A stretch of 41,081 bases of DNA from Gammaproteobacteria bacterium. Lineage in GTDB: Bacteria > Pseudomonadota > Gammaproteobacteria > Burkholderiales > Burkholderiaceae_C. The stretch lies in NCBI GenBank assembly GCA_018820395.1, contig JAHJOG010000166.1:1-41081 (forward strand). The letters run 5' to 3'. Position numbers and translations under genes: made by a program. This document shows, one piece after another, positions 17,688-26,330 of the stretch (its first letter is position 1; the number at the start of each line of letters is the position of its first letter). The notes beneath the pieces are model-generated. The model was given only the letters and a program-made list of their open reading frames with translations. It was not told where the DNA came from and ran no database searches.

Positions 17688-18068
17688 ATGAAACCCTTGC
17701 ATTCCAACGCTGCCATTCCGGGGCGAATCCGTCGTTGGCTGGCGGTAGTAGCGGTGCTAGTGGGCATGGCCTTGCTGGTAGGTTTTGGCTGGCGGGCGTG
17801 GAAGCAGATTCAGTTCAACCAGCGGGTTGCTCGCGGCGAAGTGCAAGTGGAGACTTTGAGGGGCTGGATGACGCTGCCCTACATCGAGCGTGTGTATGGC
17901 GTGCCGCAGGTCGAGCTGCGTCAGGCTTTGGGTTTGCCCGCCACCGGCTTTGATGACCGAAGTGTTCACGACTGGGGCAAGGAAGCCAACCTGGACCCCG
18001 TAGCAGCCCGTCGCACCATTGAAAAGTTGATTCTGGAACGCGCGCCGCCCACAGGAGCGGCGAAGTGA
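17688..18068 (+). CDS. Small single-pass membrane protein upstream of DedA gene
   Basis: A 126-residue protein with one N-terminal membrane segment (WLAVVAVLVGMALLVGFGW, about 17-35) and a C-terminal soluble part that includes LRGWMTLPYIERVYGVPQVELRQALGLP. That part is likely extracytoplasmic, because Arg/Lys precede the helix. The stop overlaps the GTG start of the DedA-family gene (GTGA), so the two are translationally coupled and probably act together at the membrane. I do not recognise a named family. Confidence 0.75.
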   Translation: MKPLHSNAAIPGRIRRWLAVVAVLVGMALLVGFGWRAWKQIQFNQRVARGEVQVETLRGWMTLPYIERVYGVPQVELRQALGLPATGFDDRSVHDWGKEANLDPVAARRTIEKLILERAPPTGAAK

Positions 18069-18643
18069 CGGAAATCACCGATTTCCTGCTCACCAGCCTG
18101 CTGAACCACGGTGCGCTTGTTTTGGGGAGCACCTTGTTTCTGGCGGCTTTGGGCGTGCCATTGCCCGCCACGATGTTGGTGGTGGCCACCGGGGCTTTCA
18201 GCAAACAAGGCGTGTTGAGCCTGCAAGTGGCCGCAGGAGTCGCCGTGGTGGCGGTCGTCGCGGGCGATGGCTGCTGCTACCTGTTGGGCCGGCTGGTGGG
18301 TGAGCGACTCACGTCGCGGTGGAAAGGCTCGAAGGTTTGGCAATCAGCCGACCAACAGTTTGGGCGCTGGGGCATATGGAGCGTCTTCCTGAGCCGGTTC
18401 TTGTTCACACCCATCGCCCTGCCGGTGAATTTGATGGCTGGCTCCACCCTGTTCCCCTGGCATCGCTTCCTGGTCGCCGTGGTGTTGGGAGAGGTGATTT
18501 GGGTGTTGTTGTACGGCGGCCTGGGGCTGTTGTTTGCCGACAGCTGGGAGGCGTTGAGCCAGATGGCGAGCGATCTGTCTGGCGTGCTGGTGGGGCTATT
18601 GCTGCTGGGTGTGGGGGGGTACGCCCTGTTGCGTCGTCGCTAA
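18065..18643 (+). CDS. DedA/VTT family inner membrane protein
   Basis: A 192-residue multi-pass protein. The VTT-domain features are the early helix with ALGVPLPATMLVVATGAF, the segment GDGCCYLLGRLVGERL, and FLSRFLFTPIALPVNLMAGSTLFPWHRFLVAVVLGEVIWVLLYGGLG. DedA proteins are linked to lipid scrambling/undecaprenyl-phosphate recycling and envelope homeostasis. The GTG start overlaps the preceding stop. Its last 48 bases overlap the end of the convergent LysR gene. Confidence 0.87.
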   Translation: MTEITDFLLTSLLNHGALVLGSTLFLAALGVPLPATMLVVATGAFSKQGVLSLQVAAGVAVVAVVAGDGCCYLLGRLVGERLTSRWKGSKVWQSADQQFGRWGIWSVFLSRFLFTPIALPVNLMAGSTLFPWHRFLVAVVLGEVIWVLLYGGLGLLFADSWEALSQMASDLSGVLVGLLLLGVGGYALLRRR

Positions 18644-19567
18644 GCCCGCCGCAGATGGGCCGGCAGCACCGGCAGTGGTGCGCATCGCCGTCACTTTCGC
18701 ATGAATGAAGTTCACAAAGTGCATGGAAATCGCGTTGCGTGAGGTATTGGCTGGCCACACGGCGTAGACCCCTGCCGACGCCAGGTGCCAATCAGGCAGC
18801 AGCTCGACCAGCCTGCCCGCCGCGAGATCTTCCGCCACCATGAAATCGATCGCAGCGAACACACCGGCACCTGCAATGGCGAACTGCCTGGCGGTCTGGA
18901 CGTGGTTGGTGGACAGTCGGCCAGCAAGCGGAATCCGGTGCGTGGCGCCTTCTGGCCCGATGAAGTCCACAAAGCGCGCGAGGATGGTCTCCTGGACCCA
19001 GGGCCACTTCATGAGGTCGACTGGGTGTTGCGGACTGCCCAGCCGCTCAATCAGCTCAGGCGCGGCGCACACGCGCCGCTGCACACTGAAGAGCTGGCGG
19101 GCACGCAGCGCAGAGTCGTCCAGCCAGCCAATGCGGATCGACACATCAAAACCCGCCTCGATCTGGTTCCTGCGCTCGTCGTCCAGACACAGCTCCACTT
19201 CCACTGCCGGGTATTCGGCGGCAAACGCCAGGACATCGTCCACAAACGGCCCCGCGCCCAGCAGGGCCGGCGCGCCCACTCGCAGACGCCCGGAGAGCTC
19301 GATCTGGCGGTGGGCCACGCTGTTCAGGCCTTCTTCGGCGGCTTCCAGAGCGCGGGCACACGAAGCGTGAAACACCCGGCCGTCGTCGGTCAGCGACAGG
19401 CGCCGAGTCGAGCGGTACAGCAAAGCGCAATCCAGCCGCTTCTCCAGTCGCGAAACGTGGTGGCTGATCACCGAGGGCGACAAACCCAGCTTGGTGGCGG
19501 CGCCTCGGAAAGAGCCCTCGGTGACAACGGTCGCAAAGACAGCCATGCTGCGCAGGTCGTCGAGCAT
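18596..19567 (-). CDS. LysR family transcriptional regulator
   Basis: A 323-residue LysR protein of the CrgA/DsdC-like branch. The HTH is MLDDLRSMAVFATVVTEGSFRGAATKLGLSPSVISHHVSRLEKRL (residues 1-45). The effector domain contains LRVGAPALLGAGPFVDDVLAF and ends NFIHAKV. It is divergent from the siderophore-interacting protein gene, with about 120 bases between, the classic arrangement for a LysR that controls its neighbour. The C-terminal 30 residues are low-complexity and overlap the 3' end of the DedA gene on the other strand. Confidence 0.88.
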   Translation of the reverse strand: MLDDLRSMAVFATVVTEGSFRGAATKLGLSPSVISHHVSRLEKRLDCALLYRSTRRLSLTDDGRVFHASCARALEAAEEGLNSVAHRQIELSGRLRVGAPALLGAGPFVDDVLAFAAEYPAVEVELCLDDERRNQIEAGFDVSIRIGWLDDSALRARQLFSVQRRVCAAPELIERLGSPQHPVDLMKWPWVQETILARFVDFIGPEGATHRIPLAGRLSTNHVQTARQFAIAGAGVFAAIDFMVAEDLAAGRLVELLPDWHLASAGVYAVWPANTSRNAISMHFVNFIHAKVTAMRTTAGAAGPSAAGLATTQQGVPPHTQQQ

Positions 19568-19684
19568 TATTCGATCTTATGAACTAAAGAAAATCAACTA
19601 ACCCATCTTATCAAACAGACCTCTATTGGAAACAATGTCTCCATTCCTCAAAAACACCCTTTGAACTCAAAGCAGAGACCCTCC

Positions 19685-20479
19685 GTGAACACCACCCCTT
19701 CCACCACCGATCCAGCCGCCGCGCCCGTGAGACGCAAGCCGACACTGCGTGCGGTCAAGGTGCGCAGCCTCGAAGACATCGGACCCCGGATGCGGCGGGT
19801 CACCTTCTTTGGCGAAAGCCTGGAAGGCTTTGGGCCACCGAAGCCGGGCAGCCACATCAAGCTGTTCTTTGGCGACCTGGCTCCCGACTGGCAGCCGGCA
19901 CCCGGGCAACCCCGCCCACTGACGCGGACCTATACGCCGCGCTATTTCGATCCGGTGCGCCGTGAACTGGTGGTGGACTTTGTGCGGCACGGTGAAGGCG
20001 TGGCGTCCGAATGGGTGGAACACGCCCAGGTGGGCAGCGCTCTGATCGTCGCGGGCCCCGGCGGTGGACAGGTGTTTCCCGACGACCTGCGCCATCTGGT
20101 GCTGCTGGCCGACGAGTCTGCCTTGCCGGCCGTGGGCACCATCCTCGACAACTTGCCACAAACTTGCCTGGTGACGCTGTTTGCCGAAGTGGAAAGCGCC
20201 GCCGATCGGTACAACCCCAGCCTGCTGGCGTCGCCCGACATACGCTGGCTGGTTCGATCGCCCTCTCGAGCCGCTCCGGGCAGCTTGTTGCTACAAGCTG
20301 CGCACGGCCTGACTTTGCCCGCGGGAGCCATGGGCTGGGTGGCTTGTGAGGCGGGTGCCATGCGCGCCATCAAGAACGTGCTGTTGAATCAGCGCGACGT
20401 CGATCAAGCCCAACTCGTGACCCGCGGCTACTGGAAAGCGGGTGAGAGCGACCACCCTGACCACGACACGGGCGACTGA
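19685..20479 (+). CDS. Siderophore-interacting protein (ferric-siderophore reductase, ViuB-like)
   Basis: A protein of about 264 residues of the FAD-binding_9/SIP family. RTYTPRYFD is the flavin-binding RxYTxR motif. It is followed by VDFVRHGEGVASEW, LLADESALPAVGTIL, and the C-terminal signature RGYWKAGESDHPDHDTGD. These cytoplasmic flavoenzymes reduce ferric siderophores with NAD(P)H. GTG 19685 is preferred; a TTG eight codons upstream is possible, and neither has a strong ribosome site. It heads a same-strand series (reductase, GST, DUF4405, NmrA-like) opposite a LysR gene. No Fur box is evident, so the LysR is the likely regulator. Confidence 0.9.
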   Translation: MNTTPSTTDPAAAPVRRKPTLRAVKVRSLEDIGPRMRRVTFFGESLEGFGPPKPGSHIKLFFGDLAPDWQPAPGQPRPLTRTYTPRYFDPVRRELVVDFVRHGEGVASEWVEHAQVGSALIVAGPGGGQVFPDDLRHLVLLADESALPAVGTILDNLPQTCLVTLFAEVESAADRYNPSLLASPDIRWLVRSPSRAAPGSLLLQAAHGLTLPAGAMGWVACEAGAMRAIKNVLLNQRDVDQAQLVTRGYWKAGESDHPDHDTGD

Positions 20480-20544
20480 GGCGGGTAAACCTGCCCGCCC
20501 GCCTCGGACGGACGACTGGACCACATTCAAAACGGAGTTTCAAA

Positions 20545-21315
20545 ATGCCCATACTGCAAACCCATTCGCCCGAAATCCTGAAGATGCAAGGCCTGCACCT
20601 TTTCCACGGGGGCATGTCCAATTGTTCGATGCGTGCGCGGCTGTTGCTCGACGAAAAAGGCCTGACGTGGACCTCTCACCCCCTGGATCTGGGGAAACAG
20701 GAGAACTTGGCGGATTGGTATTTCAGGATCAACCCCAAAGGCCTGGTACCTGCACTGGTGGACAACGGCGTGCCAGTGACGGAGTCGGCCGACATCCTGT
20801 TCTACCTTGAGAAAAAGTTTCCTCAACCCTCCTTCACGCCCGTGAGCACCCAGGACCAGGCGGCCATGAACGAATGGGTTGACCTCGCCTCCCAATTGCA
20901 CATGAAGGCGATCAAGACCTATGTCTACGGATCGACCGGTAGCGCCACCAAGAAGCGCTCCGACATGAAGCGGTACGCTGAAATCGAGCCCGACAAAACG
21001 TTGGTGGCATTTCACCAGAAGACTCTGGACGGCATTTCCAAGGAAGAAGTCGCACAGGCGGCAGATCTGCTCGAGGCTGTGTTTGCACGTATGGAGACAC
21101 GACTGAAAGACCACGACTATCTGGTTGGCGATCGCATCAGTCTGGCCGATATCGCCTGGGTTCCACAGTACGTGGTGCTGTCAATGGTCGGTTTTGATTT
21201 TTGTCCGTATCCCAGCATTGAGGCGTGGAATCAGCGCATCAGTGAACGACCAACCTACAAGTCCGCCATCAGCGATTGGCTCCCCAAGGTGCCTCCGTGG
21301 CAGGTGGTCCGATGA
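20545..21315 (+). CDS. Glutathione S-transferase family protein
   Basis: A 256-residue GST. The N-terminal thioredoxin-like domain, after a short extension, has LFHGGMSNCSMRARLLLDEK (possible catalytic Ser/Cys near residue 25), NPKGLVPAL with the cis-Pro, and the glutathione-binding ESADI. The C-terminal all-helical domain includes YLVGDRISLADIAWVPQ, the conserved GST N-capping-box region. Enzymes of this type conjugate or reduce electrophiles, but the substrate is unknown. ACGGAG stands about 9 bases before the ATG. It follows the SIP gene by 65 bases and may be cotranscribed. Confidence 0.9.
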   Translation: MPILQTHSPEILKMQGLHLFHGGMSNCSMRARLLLDEKGLTWTSHPLDLGKQENLADWYFRINPKGLVPALVDNGVPVTESADILFYLEKKFPQPSFTPVSTQDQAAMNEWVDLASQLHMKAIKTYVYGSTGSATKKRSDMKRYAEIEPDKTLVAFHQKTLDGISKEEVAQAADLLEAVFARMETRLKDHDYLVGDRISLADIAWVPQYVVLSMVGFDFCPYPSIEAWNQRISERPTYKSAISDWLPKVPPWQVVR

Positions 21316-21427
21316 TGCAACCGACTTCGTGGTGGCGCCGTCACCAGGTTGATTGAGCACTGCGCCACCTACCTGCTCTTTGGCACGGCTACAGAAATCT
21401 GTACCCCAACTTTCAACCAGAACCACC

Positions 21428-21778
21428 ATGTTTCGAAAAATCGTTGCCGTCACCATGTTTGTTTCGTTCATCGCCATGTCCACCTCGGGCCTGCTGATGT
21501 TCGTGATTGACCGCACCTCGTTCACTTTGCAAATGCACCCGGTACACAAGGTATTCGGCCTGCTGATGGTGGTGACTGCGCTGGCGCACATTACCTTCAA
21601 TTTCCGTAGCTTGAAGGCCCATGTGAAGGCCCGCGCTGGCACCATCGCTGGCGGGGTGCTGGTGGCCGCGCTGGTCGGTCTGTATGCCGTGGCGATGAGT
21701 AACTCTGTGCCCACCGACACGGCTGCCGCGCTGGACGCACTCTCACACAAAGCCGAGCAGCAGATGGAAGGCCAATAG
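21428..21778 (+). CDS. DUF4405-type small membrane protein
   Basis: A 116-residue protein with three predicted membrane segments (IVAVTMFVSFIAMSTSGLLMFV, VFGLLMVVTALAHITFNF, TIAGGVLVAALVGLYAVAM). The HPVHK motif between the first two and a His in the second (ALAHITFN) are the pattern of DUF4405 and of small cytochrome b561-like proteins, so heme binding is possible. ATG 21428 is chosen because the upstream extension is not hydrophobic or family-like. It lies between a GST and an NmrA-like oxidoreductase, suggesting a redox setting. Confidence 0.75.
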   Translation: MFRKIVAVTMFVSFIAMSTSGLLMFVIDRTSFTLQMHPVHKVFGLLMVVTALAHITFNFRSLKAHVKARAGTIAGGVLVAALVGLYAVAMSNSVPTDTAAALDALSHKAEQQMEGQ

Positions 21779-21844
21779 GGCCACAGGCCTTTGACGCACC
21801 GCTGTTGGACACCCCACTTCTTGCGGATTCCTCAGGACATCACC

Positions 21845-22690
21845 ATGAAAATCGCCATCACAGCCGCCAGCGGACAACTGGGCGCTGCCATCGTCAAAGC
21901 CACCACGCAACTCGTAGGGGCCGACAACGTGGTCGCAGTGGCCCGAACCCCTGCGAAGGCGAAAGCCTTGGGCGTTGAGGTTCGCCCAGGCAGCTACGAC
22001 GATCGCAGCGCTTTGCAGCAGGCCTTTGCCGGCATCGACGCCGTGTTGCTGGTCTCGGGCATGGACGCGCCGGAAAAACGCATCGAGCAACACCGCAACG
22101 TGATTGAAGCGGCCAAGGCCGCAGGCGTTCGCAAGCTGATCTACACCAGTGTGCAAGGACCGGAAGTGGATTCGACTTTTTCGCCGATCGTGCAAAGTAA
22201 CCGCCAGACCGAGGAAGACGTGAAAGCCAGCGGGCTGGACTGGGTGATCGGCCGCAACGGCATCTATATCGAACCCGATGTCGAATACATCGACAAATAC
22301 CAAGCCAAGGGCGAGGTTGCCAACTGCGCGGGCGCCGGGCTGTGCGGCTACACCACCCGCTCCGAACTGGCCTGCGCCTATGCACACCTGCTAACCGAGC
22401 CGAAGCACAACGGTCACACCTACAACCTGCACGGCGAAGCGATTTCGCAAGCCGCCCTGGCGCAATATCTGAGCGATGCCTTTGGCGTACCCTTGCGCTA
22501 CCGGCCCATGGAAGTCGAAGCCTACCGGGCCGATCGAATCGCTGAACTGGGCGGCTTCATTGGCAATGTCATCGCGGGTATCTACCAGGGAATTCGCACG
22601 GGTGCCTACAACGCACCGAGCGATTTTGCGCAGGCCGCTGGTCGGGCGCACAAGAGCTGGAGCGCCTATTTCCAATCGCTGAAAACCTGA
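21845..22690 (+). CDS. NmrA-like/SDR NAD(P)-binding oxidoreductase (QorB-like)
   Basis: A 281-residue atypical short-chain dehydrogenase. The start MKIAITAASGQLGAAIV is the Rossmann GxxGxxG-type dinucleotide site. It is followed by VLLVSGMDAPEKRIEQHRNVIEAAKAAGVRKLIYTS, as in QorB/NmrA-like NAD(P)H:quinone reductases or redox sensors. There is no canonical YxxxK pair at the usual spacing, as in that subgroup. The short upstream in-frame extension lacks a ribosome site; ATG 21845 gives the standard N-terminus. It is last in the LysR-adjacent series and ends just before a palindrome. Confidence 0.88.
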   Translation: MKIAITAASGQLGAAIVKATTQLVGADNVVAVARTPAKAKALGVEVRPGSYDDRSALQQAFAGIDAVLLVSGMDAPEKRIEQHRNVIEAAKAAGVRKLIYTSVQGPEVDSTFSPIVQSNRQTEEDVKASGLDWVIGRNGIYIEPDVEYIDKYQAKGEVANCAGAGLCGYTTRSELACAYAHLLTEPKHNGHTYNLHGEAISQAALAQYLSDAFGVPLRYRPMEVEAYRADRIAELGGFIGNVIAGIYQGIRTGAYNAPSDFAQAAGRAHKSWSAYFQSLKT

Positions 22691-22701
22691 ACAAGGCATC
22701 A

Positions 22702-22715
22702 CCAAGGCGCCTTGG
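22702..22715. terminator. 14-bp perfect palindrome after NmrA-like gene
   Basis: CCAAGGCGCCTTGG lies 11 bases after the stop at 22690. Without a loop or T-tract it is a weak terminator candidate; it could also be a binding site. Confidence 0.35.
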
Positions 22716-22949
22716 CAACAAGCTGCCGCAATTGCAGCACACCGGCTTCGGCGGCCGCTGAATTCAACCGTTGTGTGGCCGGTTTCAAAACGGGTCGTTG
22801 GCAGTTCCTGGCCGAGAGCGTAAACCTGGCGGCATGCTTGGAAGCTGACCTTCATCGTCGCCCGACACCCGTGCAGCCTCATCGGTGGCTGGTAACCCAA
22901 CGCCTTGGGAGTGCATCCTGTTGAGCCCTCAACTCGATAGGAGATCATC

Positions 22950-23573
22950 ATGGAAACCGAAGGCCAAACCGCACATCGCGAGCCGTGGAACAAAGGAAAA
23001 ATCGTCGGGCAAAAGGCTCCCTTCAAGGTGAAAGACATCTGGGCACTGCGCGTACGTCTTCAGATGGAGAGGCGGGTTCGTGAACTCGCGCTGTTTAACC
23101 TCGGCATTGACAGCAAACTGCGTGGATGCGATCTCGTTGCCCTCAAAGTCCGCGACGTATCCCACGGCGACCAAGTGGCTACGCGAGCCATCGTCATGCA
23201 GCACAAGACCAAACGCCCCGTCCAGTTCGAGATCACGGGAGTCACCGGGGAAGCTCTTCAAGCGTGGATCAAGCAAGCAGCGCTGAAGTCAGATGACTTC
23301 CTATTCCCCAGCCGACTCCATGAGTCGCCCCATTTGGGCACCCGCCAGTACGCCCGCATTCTTGGACACTGGGTGGAGGAGCTAGGGTTGGATCGATCAG
23401 AGTATGGGACTCATTCGATGCGAAGGACCAAAGCAACGTTGATCTATCGACGGACCAAGAACCTGCGAGCTGTGCAGTTACTGCTCGGCCATTCCAAACT
23501 TGAGTCCACCGTGAGGTACCTGGGTATCGAGGTCGATGACGCCCTCGAGATCTCAGAGCAGACAGAAATCTGA
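22950..23573 (+). CDS. Tyrosine recombinase/integrase, catalytic domain only
   Basis: A 207-residue phage-integrase family protein. The catalytic set is visible: Arg58 (DSKLRGCDL), His155 and Arg158 (HSMRRTKA), His181 (LLGHSKLE) and Tyr190 (VRYLG). It lacks the usual N-terminal SAM-like core-binding domain, keeping only about 30 residues before the catalytic domain. Stand-alone catalytic-domain integrases of this type recur in proteobacterial genomes. It suggests a mobile region boundary nearby, but no tRNA or attachment repeat is visible. An AGGAG-like site (GATAGGAGATC) precedes the ATG. Confidence 0.87.
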   Translation: METEGQTAHREPWNKGKIVGQKAPFKVKDIWALRVRLQMERRVRELALFNLGIDSKLRGCDLVALKVRDVSHGDQVATRAIVMQHKTKRPVQFEITGVTGEALQAWIKQAALKSDDFLFPSRLHESPHLGTRQYARILGHWVEELGLDRSEYGTHSMRRTKATLIYRRTKNLRAVQLLLGHSKLESTVRYLGIEVDDALEISEQTEI

Positions 23574-24074
23574 TTTGATCGATATGAGAGGCCATGTCCC
23601 AGTGCAGGGGGGTGGCCGCGTTCAATGGCAGGTATGTGGAGCCCGTCCGAAGTAGTGTTCTCGGCCATTACCAGTCGGTCAAGCTGTCACATGAAACCGG
23701 TCGTTGGATCGCCAGCCCACTCGGCGATCAAATCTCACGTAGACCAGAAGAACGGCCCGTGACCAGACTTGCTTCAAGCTCGCAAGGAATAGGCCGTGCC
23801 GCGGTCCATTTGGTCGCGCCGGAGTAGGCTGTCCTGTGCTGCGCGCAAGATTATTGATACTCGCTTGATCGTTGGTCGCCCCCGCACCCCGACCATGAGA
23901 CGCGCACCGGGCCATCGAGCATGACAGAAATGTCATTCACGGAAGTTCTCCGGACGCGTCCGGGGCGGGTTGTAATGTCGGAAACGTCTTCCTTCGGCAC
24001 CACGATCCGCGCTACACGCAAATGCTGCCGGCGTTCCACTACCGGACTGCCGGCTGACATGCCGTTGGACACCC
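23574..24074. other. Intergenic region before response regulator gene
   Basis: No gene supported in about 500 bases. Near 23623 it has CAATGGCAGGTAT, a variant of the repeat word seen at 7613 and 16097. The right half holds the inverted repeat at 23921-23936, about 140 bases before the response-regulator ATG. Confidence 0.45.
23921..23936. promoter_or_regulatory. Inverted repeat, candidate response-regulator operator
   Basis: ATGACA-GAAA-TGTCAT is a perfect palindrome upstream of the OmpR-type regulator. CusR/HprR-type regulators bind inverted or direct repeats in such positions, so autoregulation is plausible but unproven. Confidence 0.4.
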
Positions 24075-24761
24075 ATGAAAATCTTGGTCATCGAGGACGA
24101 GAAGAAGATTTCGGACTTCGTCTGCTCAGGCTTGACGGAACGCGGATTCGACGTGGAGGCCTGCGACAACGGCAACTCAGGCTTCGAGCTGGCCCGCCGT
24201 GGCGGACATGACGTGATCGTGCTGGACCTGATGCTGCCCGGGCGAGACGGCTTGTCAGTGCTCCGGGGTCTGCGCGAGGAGGGCGTCCCAACACCGGTGA
24301 TCTTGCTGACAGCGCGCAACGAACTCGGCGACCGCATCGAAGGTCTCAATCTGGGCGCCGATGACTACCTGGCCAAGCCCTTCTACGTGGAGGAACTGGC
24401 TGCCCGCATCCAGGCCCTGCTGAGGCGCTTGTCCGGAGAGCGGCAGAACGTCGTCCAGGTCGGTCCCTTCAAGCTTGACCGCATCACACGAGAGGTCACG
24501 AGCCGGGGACGGACGATCGAGCTCACCCCCCGCGAGTTCGCCCTGGTCGAATACCTGATGCGCTCGGCTGGCCGCGTGCTGACGCGCACGCAGATCCTCG
24601 AGCACGTGTGGGGGTATGACTTCGATCCGAACACGAACGTGGTCGATGCATGCATCCAGAGGATCCGCAGGAAGATCGAGTCCATTGACGCTGGCGCGCA
24701 AGCCGACTCGCCGATCGAATCCGTGAGGGGCGTCGGCTACCGCTTCAGGCAGTTGCCATGA
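24075..24761 (+). CDS. OmpR/PhoB family response regulator
   Basis: A 228-residue two-component regulator. The receiver domain has Asp8, phospho-acceptor Asp51 (VLDLMLP) and the K of LAKPF. The C-terminal winged helix has LTPREFALVEYLMRSAGRVLTRTQILEHVWGYDFDPNTNVVDACIQRIRRKI. The sequence resembles the CusR/HprR/QseB branch. It overlaps the kinase start by 4 bases (ATGA). With the kinase it likely controls the adjacent exported-protein genes; the signal is unknown. Confidence 0.93.
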   Translation: MKILVIEDEKKISDFVCSGLTERGFDVEACDNGNSGFELARRGGHDVIVLDLMLPGRDGLSVLRGLREEGVPTPVILLTARNELGDRIEGLNLGADDYLAKPFYVEELAARIQALLRRLSGERQNVVQVGPFKLDRITREVTSRGRTIELTPREFALVEYLMRSAGRVLTRTQILEHVWGYDFDPNTNVVDACIQRIRRKIESIDAGAQADSPIESVRGVGYRFRQLP

Positions 24762-26173
24762 GGTGGGGCATGCCGTCGTTCCGGGTCCGCATCTTTTTGG
24801 TCACGGCCTTGATCGTGGCGCTGGTGCTGGCCAGCGTGGCACTGTTCAGCTGGTCCAGTGTGCTGGCGTTCGAGACCCAGAGGCTGGACAGACGCCTGTG
24901 CGATGAAGCCAGGCGATTGGCTGGCTCCCTGCCCGCCAGCGACCTGGACCATCTGGGCGCCGACATGGTGGCCAAGCTGCGGCTGAAATCTCCTGAGCAA
25001 TTGCTGTTGGCGTTTGATGGGTCGGGCGGTACACAAAAGCTCAGGTCGGCCCACTGGCCCGACGCGCTGGATATCGATGGCCTTGCATGGGGCAACCATG
25101 CTTTGGACGCAGATCCGCAGCGCCCGTCCGACGCACCACTGCGCAGCGCCTGTGCGCTGGCCAGCTTCGATTTGGCCAGCGACCGCTGGCGCGCCGGGCT
25201 GGTGAGCATCGGGGTCGAGCGCGGCTTCGTCGCCGCAGACCTGGCCTCGATTCGCAGCGACATGCTGGGCGCCTGGCGCCAGGTGGCGACGATCGCGCTG
25301 CCGCTCTCGCTGATCTTGACGGGGCTGGGGGCCTGGCTGTTGTCGGGCCTGGCGCTCAAACCCGTCGTACGCCTGCGCGACGCGATGAAATCGGTCGACG
25401 AGAAGGCACTCGATCAGCGCCTGCCCGCAGAACACGAAGACCGCGAGTTCAAGCAGCTGATCTCTTCATACAACAAGATGCTGGATCGCCTGGAGACGAG
25501 TTTTCACCAGGCTTCGCGCTTCTCGGCCGATGCCGCGCACGAACTCAGGACGCCACTGACCATTCTGCAAGGCCAGCTCGAACGCGCGCTGCAGAGTACC
25601 GACGACCAAAACCTTCAGTTGAACCTGATCGAGATGCTGGACGAGGTCGGGCGCCTGTCGGCCATCTCCAGAAAATTGCTGCTGCTGTCGCAGGCCGACG
25701 CCGGCCAGCTAGGTTTGCAGCGCAAGCCGGTGAACCTGAGCGATGCCTTGAACGAGCGCATCGACGAGGTAAAAACCTTTGGGATGGACGTGACGCTTTC
25801 AGCCGAGGTGGCAGACGGGCTGATCGTGCAGGCCGACGAGCAGCTGTTCGGCCAGCTGCTCAACAACCTCACCGGCAATGCGCTCAAGTACACGCCGGCA
25901 GGGGGCTGGATCAGGTGGCGCGCGCGGGCCACGCCTACGGGTGTCGAGGTCGAGATGGCGAACTTCGCGCCTGGCCTGACAGCCGGAGACCGCTCGCGCT
26001 TCTTCGAGCGCTTCTTCCGTGGCGATGCAGCGCGCAGCCGGCAGGTCGACGGCCTGGGCCTCGGGCTCAGCCTGTCGCGGGTCATCGCTCGCGCCCATGG
26101 CGGCGACCTGACGCTGGCGCCCGGCGTTGACGATGTGCTGGTCTTGCGACTGCTTCTTCCTGCGGGAACCTAG
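24758..26173 (+). CDS. Sensor histidine kinase partner
   Basis: A 471-residue membrane kinase. TM1 is about residues 12-34, then a periplasmic sensor of about 135 residues, and TM2 about 172-195 (ATIALPLSLILTGLGAWLLSGLA). A HAMP segment follows (KPVVRLRDAMKSV). The HisKA H-box is ADAAHELRTPLTIL with His261, the N-box is NNLTGNALKYTPAGG, and the G-box is GLGLGLSLSRVIARAHGGDL. The periplasmic part has no motif I can assign. It is translationally coupled to the response regulator. Confidence 0.93.
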   Translation: MRWGMPSFRVRIFLVTALIVALVLASVALFSWSSVLAFETQRLDRRLCDEARRLAGSLPASDLDHLGADMVAKLRLKSPEQLLLAFDGSGGTQKLRSAHWPDALDIDGLAWGNHALDADPQRPSDAPLRSACALASFDLASDRWRAGLVSIGVERGFVAADLASIRSDMLGAWRQVATIALPLSLILTGLGAWLLSGLALKPVVRLRDAMKSVDEKALDQRLPAEHEDREFKQLISSYNKMLDRLETSFHQASRFSADAAHELRTPLTILQGQLERALQSTDDQNLQLNLIEMLDEVGRLSAISRKLLLLSQADAGQLGLQRKPVNLSDALNERIDEVKTFGMDVTLSAEVADGLIVQADEQLFGQLLNNLTGNALKYTPAGGWIRWRARATPTGVEVEMANFAPGLTAGDRSRFFERFFRGDAARSRQVDGLGLGLSLSRVIARAHGGDLTLAPGVDDVLVLRLLLPAGT

Positions 26174-26330
26174 GACACATCGGCAACGGGTTCGGAGTAC
26201 GGCGGCAGCAGCGACGGCCACCGACAGTTTCGCCTTCGTGACGAAGATGTCATCTTTGAAGGCGCACGCAGCTCTACGATGGCGCGATACCCGGGGAATA
26301 TGCCTCGTCCACCGCTACAGGAGCATCCGC

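Noticed and set aside
22691..23573. Attachment site beside the recombinase
   Set aside because: I found no tRNA gene end or long direct repeat in the window that would support att sites.
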